Source: a virus. Taken from it: 64,000 bases of DNA. The stretch's first letter is position 1; each line of letters begins with the position of its first letter. The DNA is taken from positions 64,001 to 128,000 of IMG/VR virus record IMGVR_UViG_3300049215_000772. One strand, 5' to 3'. The notes under the pieces are model-generated. The model had not been told where the DNA came from. It was given only the letters and a program-made list of their open reading frames with translations, and made no database searches. Both the position numbers and the translations under genes were made by a program. Below are positions 1 to 7,143 of the stretch, piece after piece.

Positions 1-1
1 G

Positions 2-628
2 ATCATCAAGGCGCTGGGGTTGCACTTCGAGGAAGACAACGAAGCCGACAGTAAAGTTGCTACGGCACTTCTGGTTGGCATCATCACCGACACCGAGTAT
101 CAAACTTCAGACGACACGACGGAATACGAACACGACGCCTACAGGGAGTTGTTTGAGTTCCGTAACTCCACAGCCCTGAAGCAGATCATTCGGTACAAAC
201 ATCCGAAGGAATGGGTAGAGGCCCGTTCCCGTGTCGCTATGAAGGCTCATGACCGCATCAAAGATGGTATCTTGATCCACGGCATCGGTTTTATTGACGC
301 CGGCAACCGTGACTTGGTTGCCGCCGTCGCCGATGAGATGCTGTCCTGGGAGAACGTCGAAACAGCCGTCGCCTTCGCCGTCATTGATGGGAATCGTATC
401 GAGGGGTCTGTTCGTTCCGGTAACGCCGCCATCGCTGTGCCCACGCTTTGCAAGGAATTGGGCGGGCAGTATGGTGGTGGAGGCGGCAAACTGAACAAGG
501 GGGCGTACTACTACAACCTGGGTAGCATGGCCTTGGACGCCGAGATGGACGAGTCCACCAAGGAAAAAATGTGGGAGTTCATCAACGACCGTGAAACGAA
601 GCGACTCTACAAGGCCATCAGGAAATGA
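2..628 (+). CDS. DHH/DHHA1-family phosphoesterase, C-terminal part (5' end outside the window)
   Basis: The frame is open from the first bases of the window, so the N-terminal DHH domain lies upstream and 208 residues are visible. The visible part has the DHH-subfamily pattern ATALLVGIITDT followed by a DHHA1-like domain with a glycine run (GGQYGGGGGK). In NrnA/RecJ-type enzymes this domain binds oligonucleotide 3' ends. The usual GGGH histidine is replaced by lysine. Family members degrade short oligonucleotides, cyclic dinucleotides or single-stranded DNA; which applies here cannot be decided without the N-terminus. The stop overlaps the next start as ATGA. Confidence 0.75.
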   Translation: MIKALGLHFEEDNEADSKVATALLVGIITDTEYQTSDDTTEYEHDAYRELFEFRNSTALKQIIRYKHPKEWVEARSRVAMKAHDRIKDGILIHGIGFIDAGNRDLVAAVADEMLSWENVETAVAFAVIDGNRIEGSVRSGNAAIAVPTLCKELGGQYGGGGGKLNKGAYYYNLGSMALDAEMDESTKEKMWEFINDRETKRLYKAIRK

Positions 629-1011
629 CGAAAGCCGAGTTCGAGCGAGCCGTCAGACTTAGAGAAGAACCCCTTCTTTGTGAAGCGTTGTACTGGTTAG
701 TTGGCGAGTTGTACGATCACATTCACAAGAAACGACAGCCAACCATCGACCGGGACGACTGGCTTCAGGAAGGGGTTCTTCTTTGCTACGAGAGGTTGAA
801 TAGGCATCCGATGCCCTGGGGTTTCTTCCCTGAAATCTACGACCCATTCCCAATGGGTGCAGAAGTCAAATCATATGAACAAACCAACTTGTTCAGGATG
901 TTTACCACCATTCTTGCCGGGCATTTCCAACAGATAACCAGGAAGCCGAAAAACTACAACCATTTGAAGGCGAAGTACAAGTCTTTCCTCAAGAATCGCA
1001 CTTCCCCGTAG
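625..1011 (+). CDS. Small sigma-70 region-2-like protein
   Basis: A 128-residue protein translationally coupled to the upstream gene by an ATGA overlap. The central stretch (DDWLQEG, then LLCYERLNR and later NLFRMFTTILAG) resembles sigma region 2, where D-x-x-Q-E-G helices bind core RNA polymerase. No region-4 helix-turn-helix follows. It could be a truncated sigma-like regulator or simply a helical protein with chance similarity. Its last 23 bases overlap the end of a gene on the opposite strand. Confidence 0.45.
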   Translation: MTKAEFERAVRLREEPLLCEALYWLVGELYDHIHKKRQPTIDRDDWLQEGVLLCYERLNRHPMPWGFFPEIYDPFPMGAEVKSYEQTNLFRMFTTILAGHFQQITRKPKNYNHLKAKYKSFLKNRTSP

Positions 1012-1327
1012 AGATCGTCGGCAGCAGGCCCGGCGTCCACGTCTGTCCGTAAAATCGACGAAACTCGTCATCCGTCATTTCAGGACCGAGTTTTCTCGAA
1101 TCCATGCCATGTTTCTTGTACCAATTCACTACGTCATCAGCCGCATGAGTTTTCATATCATCATCGGTGATCGGGCGCAGTTCATAGGTGCTGCCTTCTT
1201 CTGAGCCATTTAACGGGCTGGTCGTCATATCCATGTAGTTGCCCATATCGTACTTCACGGGTGGCGGTACGCCATCTGTGTAGGGCTTGCCATTGATCTG
1301 ATCCCAAAACTGCAAGAAACTTTTCAC
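989..1327 (-). CDS. Hypothetical protein, minus strand
   Basis: 112 residues, GTG start at 1327 chosen because a GGAG motif lies just upstream on the minus strand. The N-terminus MKSFLQFWDQI resembles short N-terminal segments seen on several other proteins here. The rest is polar, with no recognisable domain. It is one of only four convincing minus-strand genes and overlaps the 3' end of the preceding + strand gene by 23 bases. Confidence 0.5.
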   Translation of the reverse strand: MKSFLQFWDQINGKPYTDGVPPPVKYDMGNYMDMTTSPLNGSEEGSTYELRPITDDDMKTHAADDVVNWYKKHGMDSRKLGPEMTDDEFRRFYGQTWTPGLLPTISTGKCDS

Positions 1328-1345
1328 TTCTACTCCTCTATCTTC

Positions 1346-1549
1346 ATGTCAGCACCAAAATCTTTCATCATTAGATGTCTCAAGTGCCGGTGGGCGGAAA
1401 CCACCACTGGTATATCTAGTGATTTGACGCACTTGAATGAGATCAAGCAAAGTTGTCAAAACTGCGGCAAGCCGAGGGAGTTCAAATGTCCTCGCTGTGG
1501 CAGGGCAGCCAAGATGCTTCGTATCAAAGGAGGGCAAGCAAACCCATGA
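1346..1549 (+). CDS. Small zinc-ribbon protein
   Basis: 67 residues with three CxxC-type knuckles (CLKC, CQNC, CPRC), enough to hold at least one zinc ion. Such mini-proteins often bind nucleic acid or act as adaptors. Its stop overlaps the ATG of the next gene and an AGGAGG motif for that gene lies inside its 3' end, so the two are probably translated together. Confidence 0.6.
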   Translation: MSAPKSFIIRCLKCRWAETTTGISSDLTHLNEIKQSCQNCGKPREFKCPRCGRAAKMLRIKGGQANP

Positions 1550-2754
1550 GAATCTTCAAGGGTCGCCCATTTAACCCAGGCGACAAGAAGCCGATTGAAG
1601 TTGAAGAACAGATGGAGGACGTTAAGTTCAACGTCTACAAGTTCAACGCCAGGCGCAAGCCAGATGACAAAAAACAAATCATCGTTATCACCAATTTCTC
1701 GGAGTTCGGTTGCGAGTCTATTGCCTTGATGTACTGTATCCCTCGCATCCTCAAGATGTATCCGGGTGCCTATTTCATCGGCGTTGGTTGGTATGGACGT
1801 GAATATCTCTACCGTCATCTGGTTGATGAGTTTTGGGAGATCAAGGAGGAACATCAGTGGCTTCGTGAATACTCCCGTGCCTTCTCTCACGAAAGCAAGA
1901 ACCTTGCCAGGATTGAGAAGAACCTCGCCAGTTTCGGCCAGGTACTCTCCGGTGCCTACTTTGGCCACATCTGCCTGGGGAACACTTGTAGGAAGTGTAA
2001 GCATTTTTGGGGCGATGAACACTACGTTCCACGCTGCGTCGAGTGTGGTTCTACCGACGTTGAACGATCTTTGTTTGGTGATATTCCGCACTACCGGCAG
2101 GAAGCCGTCAACATTCCGAAGCCCGGACATGCCATGATCGAGAAGGCGAAAACCTACATCAACCAGAGCAAGTGCAGGACTTCTTCCGGTGATAAATGCG
2201 TTGGTATCTTCGCCCGTGGGCGGCAGTGCTACGGTCGGAACCTCCCACCAGAGTTCTACAGCAAGTTGATTGACCGTCTGGATATGTGGGGCTACAAGGT
2301 TATTTGGCTGGGGGAGAAGCAAAGTACGATCCCTGTGCCAGAAAATCACAGGGATCACGTTTTCGACTTCAGCCGTGACCCAGCCTCTCGTGACCTGGAG
2401 TTGACGCTGGCCCTCATCAGTCAGTGTGCTTTCACGGTCCAGTTCTGGACAGCCAGCACGAGGTTGGCGGCGATGATGGATGTACCGTGGATTTTGTTTG
2501 AAAGTCCCGACCAGATTGTTGGCCAGGGTCAGGAAGGAATGCGGATTGCGCTGACAACAGCGGAAAACAAGAAGAAGTTGATCTTGGCTCATTACCTCAA
2601 TGTGTTGAATGACCACGAGGGAGCGCTGGGATTGTTGGAAACTGCCGTGAAGGAGATGTGGCAGAACAAATGGGGCGATATTGTGGGCATGGTTGAGAAT
2701 GTTGACTTGGTGAAATCCATGCTTCAGAAAAAAATTGAGTGGGGGAGCAGGTGA
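1546..2754 (+). CDS. Glycosyltransferase-like protein with embedded zinc ribbon
   Basis: 402 residues. The ATG at 1546 was chosen because AGGAGG lies at 1528-1533 and the start overlaps the upstream stop. The layout resembles GT-B type (heptosyltransferase/GT9-like) enzymes: an early beta strand IIVITNFSEFG, a central linker, then a second Rossmann-like half beginning CVGIFARGR with a GYKVIWLGE strand. A CxxC...CxxC zinc ribbon (CRKCKHF and CVECGS) sits in the middle, which is unusual. The neighbour downstream has the same general plan. Sugar donor and acceptor are unknown; the assignment rests on fold-like pattern only. Confidence 0.45.
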   Translation: MRIFKGRPFNPGDKKPIEVEEQMEDVKFNVYKFNARRKPDDKKQIIVITNFSEFGCESIALMYCIPRILKMYPGAYFIGVGWYGREYLYRHLVDEFWEIKEEHQWLREYSRAFSHESKNLARIEKNLASFGQVLSGAYFGHICLGNTCRKCKHFWGDEHYVPRCVECGSTDVERSLFGDIPHYRQEAVNIPKPGHAMIEKAKTYINQSKCRTSSGDKCVGIFARGRQCYGRNLPPEFYSKLIDRLDMWGYKVIWLGEKQSTIPVPENHRDHVFDFSRDPASRDLELTLALISQCAFTVQFWTASTRLAAMMDVPWILFESPDQIVGQGQEGMRIALTTAENKKKLILAHYLNVLNDHEGALGLLETAVKEMWQNKWGDIVGMVENVDLVKSMLQKKIEWGSR

Positions 2755-3890
2755 ACGTATCGGAATTTCTCAAACGAACAGCAGAACGAAATGGCTTCTT
2801 GCGTGAACGCTACGAGGAGCGGCGGGTCACTACGGACACAGAAAACATCACGGTGATGCCGTTTTTTGGCGACTATCGCAGTACGTTTTTGCTGTCTAGT
2901 TGGTTTCTGCATCGTTTCAAGGAGCAGCAGAAGGTAGGCAAATACTTCATTTTCGTTTCCTGGCCAGGCTTTCAAAGTTTCTTCCCCTATGTTGATGAAT
3001 ACTGGTCTTTGTCCGAGGAATCCCAGGTCAAGAAAATGTGGCTGGGAGCAGATGGTTTTCGCAACCGTTCCGATCTGGCAACCATCTACCAACGCAACTT
3101 GTATGAATACTTCAGGGATGTTGTTGATTGGCGCACAGTGGTCGAGCCTTACTACTACGGCGGTATCACACAGCAGTTTTGGGATACCTACAAGAACTTG
3201 AGGGTGTTTCTGCCGCACATCCCGTCCAGTGCTATTTTGGGGCGAGAATTAAACAAGGATTTGGCTACCAAGGCCGGGTACAAAGTGTTCATTCATCCGT
3301 TGCAGTTTTGCCAATCTTGGAGGAACGGCAAAAACGAAAATCAGTCGCTCAAGAAGGAGTTTTGGGCTGAGTTGGTGAAGCGACTGAGAAAGGATGGGTT
3401 TGTGCCTGTTGTGTGGCAAACGCAAATTACCCATGATTTGTCGGCAGAATTTACCAACGAGTGCTTATACATAAGTGACAAGGATGTTAGCAAGGTGTTA
3501 TCAACAATGCGAGCTTGCGGCTGTGTTCTCGACTTGTTCGGGGGTTTGTCGAGGCTTGCGATAGCTGCCAGATGTCCGTATCTGGCGCTAGATGAGAGGA
3601 GTCGGTATGCCGGCCTGAAGGAGCAGGAGGTAGACGACTTGTGCGGAAAAGAAGTGCCGAAGTCGTATATTTTTACGTTTAGCACTATTATATCTGACGG
3701 CACGGCACATAGTTGGAACGAAACTTTGTTCAACAACATCACGAACAGGTTGAATTCCTTCTTGCCTGGATTGAACCGTGATGACTGGCCTTCTACGGGC
3801 GAATCGAATGAGATCGTCTTGTACGATAGTGTGCGGAAAACCAAGAACAAGAAAATAGGAGCAAGGCTCCTAAAAGTCATGAGAGATTGA
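2751..3890 (+). CDS. Second glycosyltransferase-like protein
   Basis: 379 residues. The GTG at 2751 overlaps the upstream TGA (GTGA) and has GGGGGAG before it; an earlier in-frame GTG at 2739 would need a longer overlap. It shares with the upstream protein an N-terminal strand (ITVMPFFGDYRSTF), a tyrosine/tryptophan-rich middle, and a C-terminal half with GFVPVVWQT and a glycine/leucine loop (DLFGGLSRLAIAARCP). This resembles the nucleotide-sugar side of GT-B enzymes. The pair may be an old duplication. No catalytic residue can be named. Confidence 0.4.
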   Translation: MNVSEFLKRTAERNGFLRERYEERRVTTDTENITVMPFFGDYRSTFLLSSWFLHRFKEQQKVGKYFIFVSWPGFQSFFPYVDEYWSLSEESQVKKMWLGADGFRNRSDLATIYQRNLYEYFRDVVDWRTVVEPYYYGGITQQFWDTYKNLRVFLPHIPSSAILGRELNKDLATKAGYKVFIHPLQFCQSWRNGKNENQSLKKEFWAELVKRLRKDGFVPVVWQTQITHDLSAEFTNECLYISDKDVSKVLSTMRACGCVLDLFGGLSRLAIAARCPYLALDERSRYAGLKEQEVDDLCGKEVPKSYIFTFSTIISDGTAHSWNETLFNNITNRLNSFLPGLNRDDWPSTGESNEIVLYDSVRKTKNKKIGARLLKVMRD

Positions 3891-3900
3891 GGACGCAGCA

Positions 3901-4161
3901 ATGTCTGTTGCAAGAGCTAGGGTAGAACTCAAAGATGTATCACCCCACGCCTCCTATCAGGAGCGTGAAACTGCTTTCAGGAAAATGCTAACTGCTTTCA
4001 AGAAAGCAAGGGCTGAGGCGGGCATAGACCACGCCTACAAGCAGCATGAACACTACGAGAGCAAGGGCGTCAAGAAACGCAGAAAGCGAAGGGAGTCAGA
4101 AGTTCAACGCCTCAAGGCCAAGTTGAAAGAAAATTTCCCTGAACGCAAGAAGAGGGACTGA
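3901..4161 (+). CDS. rpsU: Ribosomal protein bS21 (phage-encoded)
   Basis: 86 residues, very basic. It has the bS21 pattern: hydrophobic positions around FRKMLTAFKKARAEAGI, then KQHEHYESKGVKKRRKRRES, corresponding to the xREHYEKPSxKRKRK region of bacterial bS21. bS21 sits on the 30S platform next to the anti-Shine-Dalgarno region and aids initiation. Huge phages are known to carry bS21 homologues, probably to bias host ribosomes. Peptide deformylase follows two genes later, IF-3 is at 17.9 kb and an initiator-like tRNA at 62.6 kb, so an initiation theme is plausible. Confidence 0.82.
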   Translation: MSVARARVELKDVSPHASYQERETAFRKMLTAFKKARAEAGIDHAYKQHEHYESKGVKKRRKRRESEVQRLKAKLKENFPERKKRD

Positions 4162-4163
4162 AT

Positions 4164-4424
4164 ATGAAGAAATCCAACATCATGAGCCTGTCCGTAGAAC
4201 CGGAGATGCAGGAACATCTGAAGAAGGTTGCCAAGAAGAAGGGAGAATCTGTCTCCAAGCTGGTGCGTGACCTAATCCAGAAGTATCTTCCTGACGATGA
4301 CGGCACGGAGCAGGTGGACACAGTAATCTTGAAGATTCCAAGGGATTTGCGACAGCACCCGGAGGAACTGAAGAAGTGGATGGATGTTCGCATTGCGGGT
4401 GTTGTGAAGGCGTTGTCGTCCTGA
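4164..4424 (+). CDS. Ribbon-helix-helix (CopG/Arc-like) DNA-binding protein
   Basis: 86 residues. The N-terminal strand IMSLSVEPEMQEHLKKVAKKKGESVSK followed by LVRDLIQKYL is the beta-alpha-alpha layout of ribbon-helix-helix repressors. The C-terminal tail is acidic then amphipathic. It begins 2 bases after bS21. A promoter for the next gene lies inside its 3' end, so it may act as a local regulator, but no operator is evident. Confidence 0.6.
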   Translation: MKKSNIMSLSVEPEMQEHLKKVAKKKGESVSKLVRDLIQKYLPDDDGTEQVDTVILKIPRDLRQHPEELKKWMDVRIAGVVKALSS

Positions 4425-4430
4425 TACAAT
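4402..4430 (+). promoter_or_regulatory. Sigma-70-type promoter for peptide deformylase
   Basis: -35 TTGTGA at 4402-4407, 17-bp spacer, -10 TACAAT at 4425-4430 with an extended TG just before it. The deformylase ATG begins 7 bases after the -10 and no Shine-Dalgarno is visible, so the transcript would be essentially leaderless. Confidence 0.55.
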
Positions 4431-4436
4431 ATCCAC

Positions 4437-4946
4437 ATGAAGAAGAACCAGCCGCCGCTCAAGATCGTTCCCATCGAAGACATCCCCAAAGCAGGCGATG
4501 TTCCTACCGAAAATCTCATCGACGTGTTCCGAATCTGCACGCAGATGGAGAAGATTTGTACCGACAACGACGGCATTGGCTTATCTGCCGTACAGGTCGG
4601 CATCCCCTGGAAGTTGTTCATCGTGTTGCACGACGAAAAAAAGAAGGGGTATTACTACAAGTATCTTCTGAACTGCGAATACGCCGGCCACGGCGACAAG
4701 GGCAAGTCTATTGAGGGCTGCCTTTCTCTACGCAATAGTGAAGGAAACTTGCGCCGGTTCGAGGTAAGTCGTTTTCCGAACGTGATCGTTACCGGCAAGG
4801 AACTGGCCATTACAGACAAGGGTTTGGAACTCAAGGACTTGAAGATAGCCCTGGATGGGCTGTATAGTATTGTGTACCAACACGAGATCGACCATCAGAA
4901 CGGCATATTGATTTCAGACATTGGCGTTGAGGTCGAACTCTACTAG
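4437..4946 (+). CDS. def: Peptide deformylase
   Basis: 169 residues, close to the normal bacterial length. All three family motifs are present: GIGLSAVQVG at 46-55, EGCLS at 93-97 with metal ligand Cys95, and HEIDH at 149-153 with two metal-binding histidines and the catalytic Glu. The enzyme removes the N-formyl group from nascent peptides at the ribosome exit. Phage deformylases are known and are often shorter. This one keeps the full core and a hydrophobic C-terminal strand. It follows its own promoter and has no Shine-Dalgarno. Confidence 0.93.
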   Translation: MKKNQPPLKIVPIEDIPKAGDVPTENLIDVFRICTQMEKICTDNDGIGLSAVQVGIPWKLFIVLHDEKKKGYYYKYLLNCEYAGHGDKGKSIEGCLSLRNSEGNLRRFEVSRFPNVIVTGKELAITDKGLELKDLKIALDGLYSIVYQHEIDHQNGILISDIGVEVELY

Positions 4947-4954
4947 GAGAAATA

Positions 4955-5233
4955 ATGCCACTCAGTAGAAAACAACTACAGGACGTGTGCCTTCTATATG
5001 ATGGCACCTACAAGAAGTGCAAGTATTTGGCTCAGGACGACAATGACTGGAGCAAATACTACTGCTTGAAGAAGTCGCCCAAGAAGTCAGAAATCGACGT
5101 GGAAACTGACGACTTCATCCGGGAAACCCGCAAGAAAGGAAAAGACCCTCGCAAGGAAAATATCCCCCTGGGGGACAACTGCGAGGGGTATCCTATTCTA
5201 AAATATATAAACCAAGGCTATGACGCCCCATAA
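4955..5233 (+). CDS. Small Cys-containing hypothetical protein
   Basis: 92 residues with four spaced cysteines (VCLLYDGT, KKCKYLA, YYCLKKS, DNCEGYP), which could form a zinc site or an Fe-S site. Otherwise charged and unrecognised. AGGAGAAATA precedes the ATG. The stop overlaps the next start by one base (TAATG). Confidence 0.5.
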   Translation: MPLSRKQLQDVCLLYDGTYKKCKYLAQDDNDWSKYYCLKKSPKKSEIDVETDDFIRETRKKGKDPRKENIPLGDNCEGYPILKYINQGYDAP

Positions 5234-5697
5234 TGCCACACAAAGACCCACAAGCCAAGGCCGAGTACGCCCGCCAATACCGTGCTGCCAACCGAGAGAA
5301 GATAAGGGAGAACAGCAAGCGGTACTGGCAAAAGAACAAGGCAAGGTGTGCTGCCGCTAACCTGAAGTATCGCAGTGAAAACCAGGATAGAGTGAAAGAA
5401 CTCAATCAACTCTGGTGGGCGGCGAACAAGGATCGGTTGGTTGCCGAGAAGTACGGCCTTACGTTGGAAGAATACCAACAGATGCTTGATGCGACCGAAG
5501 GCAAGTGTCCGATATGTAGCGTCGAGTTAGTTTTCGAGGGTAAGTCGGCGGCACGAGCCTGCGTAGACCACGATCATGCGACCGGCAAAATACGAGGCAT
5601 CGTATGCAGCCGGTGCAACTTGTTGATTGGCAAGGCGAAGGATGATGCGGCCCTGTTGATGAGAGCCGCAGAATACTTGATGGCAGACAAGCCCTGA
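5233..5697 (+). CDS. Recombination endonuclease VII-like HNH nuclease
   Basis: 154 residues. The C-terminal half has the endonuclease VII pattern: YGLTLEEYQQML, CPIC, the catalytic CVDHDHATGKIRGIVC segment and CNLLIGKAKDD. Four cysteines (CPIC and C-x-R-C) hold the structural zinc and the DHDH residues form the beta-beta-alpha metal active site. T4 endonuclease VII resolves Holliday junctions and branched DNA before packaging; other members act as HNH nucleases or homing enzymes. The N-terminal 60 residues are a basic helix rich in Asn, Arg and Tyr. Confidence 0.85.
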   Translation: MPHKDPQAKAEYARQYRAANREKIRENSKRYWQKNKARCAAANLKYRSENQDRVKELNQLWWAANKDRLVAEKYGLTLEEYQQMLDATEGKCPICSVELVFEGKSAARACVDHDHATGKIRGIVCSRCNLLIGKAKDDAALLMRAAEYLMADKP

Positions 5698-5698
5698 T

Positions 5699-5739
5699 CG
5701 TATTGGAAATCCAACGAATTCCGTTGGATTTCCAATACG
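5699..5739. terminator. Perfect 18-bp inverted repeat between convergent genes
   Basis: Two 18-base arms (5699-5716 and 5722-5739) pair without mismatch around a 5-base loop. It lies exactly between the stop of the endonuclease VII gene and the stop of the minus-strand lipoprotein gene. No long T tract follows on either side, so it could be a bidirectional terminator, an RNase III target or a transcript-end stabiliser. Confidence 0.6.
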
Positions 5740-5747
5740 AGTGGGGC

Positions 5748-6260
5748 TTACTTCATCATCCCCAATATCTGCTTGTGCTTCGTGAGCAGGTGGTAAACAT
5801 GGGCTTCGGAGTCGGTGTTCATGGCTGCCCGCAGGACGTTATCTTGAAGGGTCAGATCGCCCGACCGAGCAACTTCAGCGGCCATAATATCTGCCGACTT
5901 CTCGGCCTTGACTGCCCTGCCGTGGAAGTAATACAGCAACATGCCAACCACGCCTAGCCCGAATACGAGGATCAAGGCACCATCTCCCTGTAGAATCTGG
6001 ACGCCGCTGTTTTCATTCCGGGAGACGGCGGCGTTCAGGTTTAACATGCCGTTCTGTACTTCTTTCAACTGGCTATTCTGAATCTCGGCGCTCTGCTTCA
6101 ATTTGAGCATATCCAGCATCACGCCGTTCTGATTGTTTTTGATTTCGTCGATCTTACCGTTCTGGTTGTCGATTTTGTTGTTCAGGCGGGGGTTGAGGTC
6201 CGCACAGCCTGTGACTAGAAGACACAGGCCGACCACAGCACTCAGAAAAATCCTTCTCAT
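5748..6260 (-). CDS. Lipoprotein with coiled coil and transmembrane segment
   Basis: 170 residues; start at 6260 chosen because AGGAGG precedes it at good spacing on the minus strand. The N-terminus MRRIFLSAVVGLCLLVTGC is a lipoprotein signal with an LVTGC lipobox. A Gln/Asn-rich coiled coil with NQNG repeats follows, then a hydrophobic helix (LILVFGLGVVGMLLYYF). A lipid anchor plus an internal transmembrane helix could link two membrane leaflets or two membranes, which recalls spanins, but this is inference. It is read divergently from the gene at 6359. Confidence 0.6.
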   Translation of the reverse strand: MRRIFLSAVVGLCLLVTGCADLNPRLNNKIDNQNGKIDEIKNNQNGVMLDMLKLKQSAEIQNSQLKEVQNGMLNLNAAVSRNENSGVQILQGDGALILVFGLGVVGMLLYYFHGRAVKAEKSADIMAAEVARSGDLTLQDNVLRAAMNTDSEAHVYHLLTKHKQILGMMK

Positions 6261-6298
6261 ATATCGGCCTCCTTGTGGAGAATCCTCCCAAGTATGTA

Positions 6299-6326
6299 TT
6301 GACCTGGCCCTGTATTTTGATAGCAT
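6299..6326 (+). promoter_or_regulatory. Candidate promoter in the divergent gap
   Basis: -35 TTGACC at 6299-6304, 16-bp spacer, -10 TAGCAT at 6321-6326. It lies between the divergent lipoprotein gene and the gene starting at 6359 and would drive the latter. Confidence 0.4.
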
Positions 6327-6358
6327 TGACAATCGGCACATCTTCGGAGGAACCCCCT

Positions 6359-6850
6359 ATGACAGAACCAGCCACTTGGCTAGACGACGAGGATGGCGAG
6401 GAAGAACAGGAATGCGGCACTGGTAACGAAGCGAACTGCGTGTTTGCAACCGGCGTGCGAGTGATTGAGCCGATTGACACCGACATCAAGTCGGAGGACG
6501 TATATCGTGACGCATCCGAACTCGCCAAGCGTCGTATTGACGAGTTTTTCGCCGACAAGCAAATGCACTGCGGCGGCTCGATCCCCAAGCGTCTCCTGCA
6601 CGACCCCCAGCGGGTAAAGTGCGTTGTCAACTACAGCATTAGCAAGGCAGTCACCCGCTGCTATGCGGCGCTCAAACACACGATCACCGATGCGGAGCGA
6701 GCGGCAGCCAGGAAAACGGGTGACTCCACCAGGGACATCAAGCTGGTCAACGAAGCCCTCAAGTTGATGGCACGGTCTTGTGTGCCACAGGAATTTGCTG
6801 GGGGCATGTTGATGATGTATCTGGAATTCGTCGAAGGAGTCGAATTCTGA
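6359..6850 (+). CDS. Hypothetical protein with acidic N-terminus
   Basis: 163 residues. The ATG at 6359 has GGAGGA 8 bases upstream; an earlier in-frame start at 6275 lacks this and would run through the promoter region. The first 20 residues are strongly acidic. A helical body with scattered cysteines follows (HCGGS, CVVNY, RSCVPQ). No family recognised. It heads a run of coupled genes leading to the dioxygenase. Confidence 0.5.
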   Translation: MTEPATWLDDEDGEEEQECGTGNEANCVFATGVRVIEPIDTDIKSEDVYRDASELAKRRIDEFFADKQMHCGGSIPKRLLHDPQRVKCVVNYSISKAVTRCYAALKHTITDAERAAARKTGDSTRDIKLVNEALKLMARSCVPQEFAGGMLMMYLEFVEGVEF

Positions 6851-7143
6851 ACCGTGATCTCAGCTTTCTCTCTTTGCAATTCGAGACGGTCGAGTTGCCG
6901 AGAGAGAAAGCGTATCTCTACAGGTATTTCAAGACCAAGATGCAGGAAGCCTTCTTGAAGTACATGCACGTTTTCGGTGATCCAACCCACTTCACCGACC
7001 ACACTGGCTTCCGTTGTACCCCTCGCTGGCTTAAAATACTAGAGAAGCGACTCGCCCGCTTGGAAAAATACCATCGAGAGGCGAAACAGAATTTCGATTT
7101 GGAAATCCTTGCCAAGATCGAAACGGGGAGATTCAAAGTATGA
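6847..7143 (+). CDS. Hypothetical protein with a probable non-AUG start
   Basis: About 98 residues. A good AAGGAG motif is followed not by ATG, GTG or TTG but by in-frame ATT (6844) then CTG (6847), overlapping the upstream stop. The only earlier conventional start is a TTG at 6778 deep inside the upstream gene. The body is basic and helical, with a C-terminal coiled-coil-like stretch (EKRLARLEKYHREAK). The stop overlaps the next ATG. Function unknown. Confidence 0.5.
   Translation: MNRDLSFLSLQFETVELPREKAYLYRYFKTKMQEAFLKYMHVFGDPTHFTDHTGFRCTPRWLKILEKRLARLEKYHREAKQNFDLEILAKIETGRFKV

Noticed and set aside
1456-2616. 386-codon open frame on the minus strand
   Set aside because: Antisense to the glycosyltransferase-like gene; no ribosome site and no sensible protein pattern.
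5703-5957. 84-codon frame on the plus strand
   Set aside because: Lies over the inverted repeat and the minus-strand lipoprotein gene, which has a signal peptide and good ribosome site.
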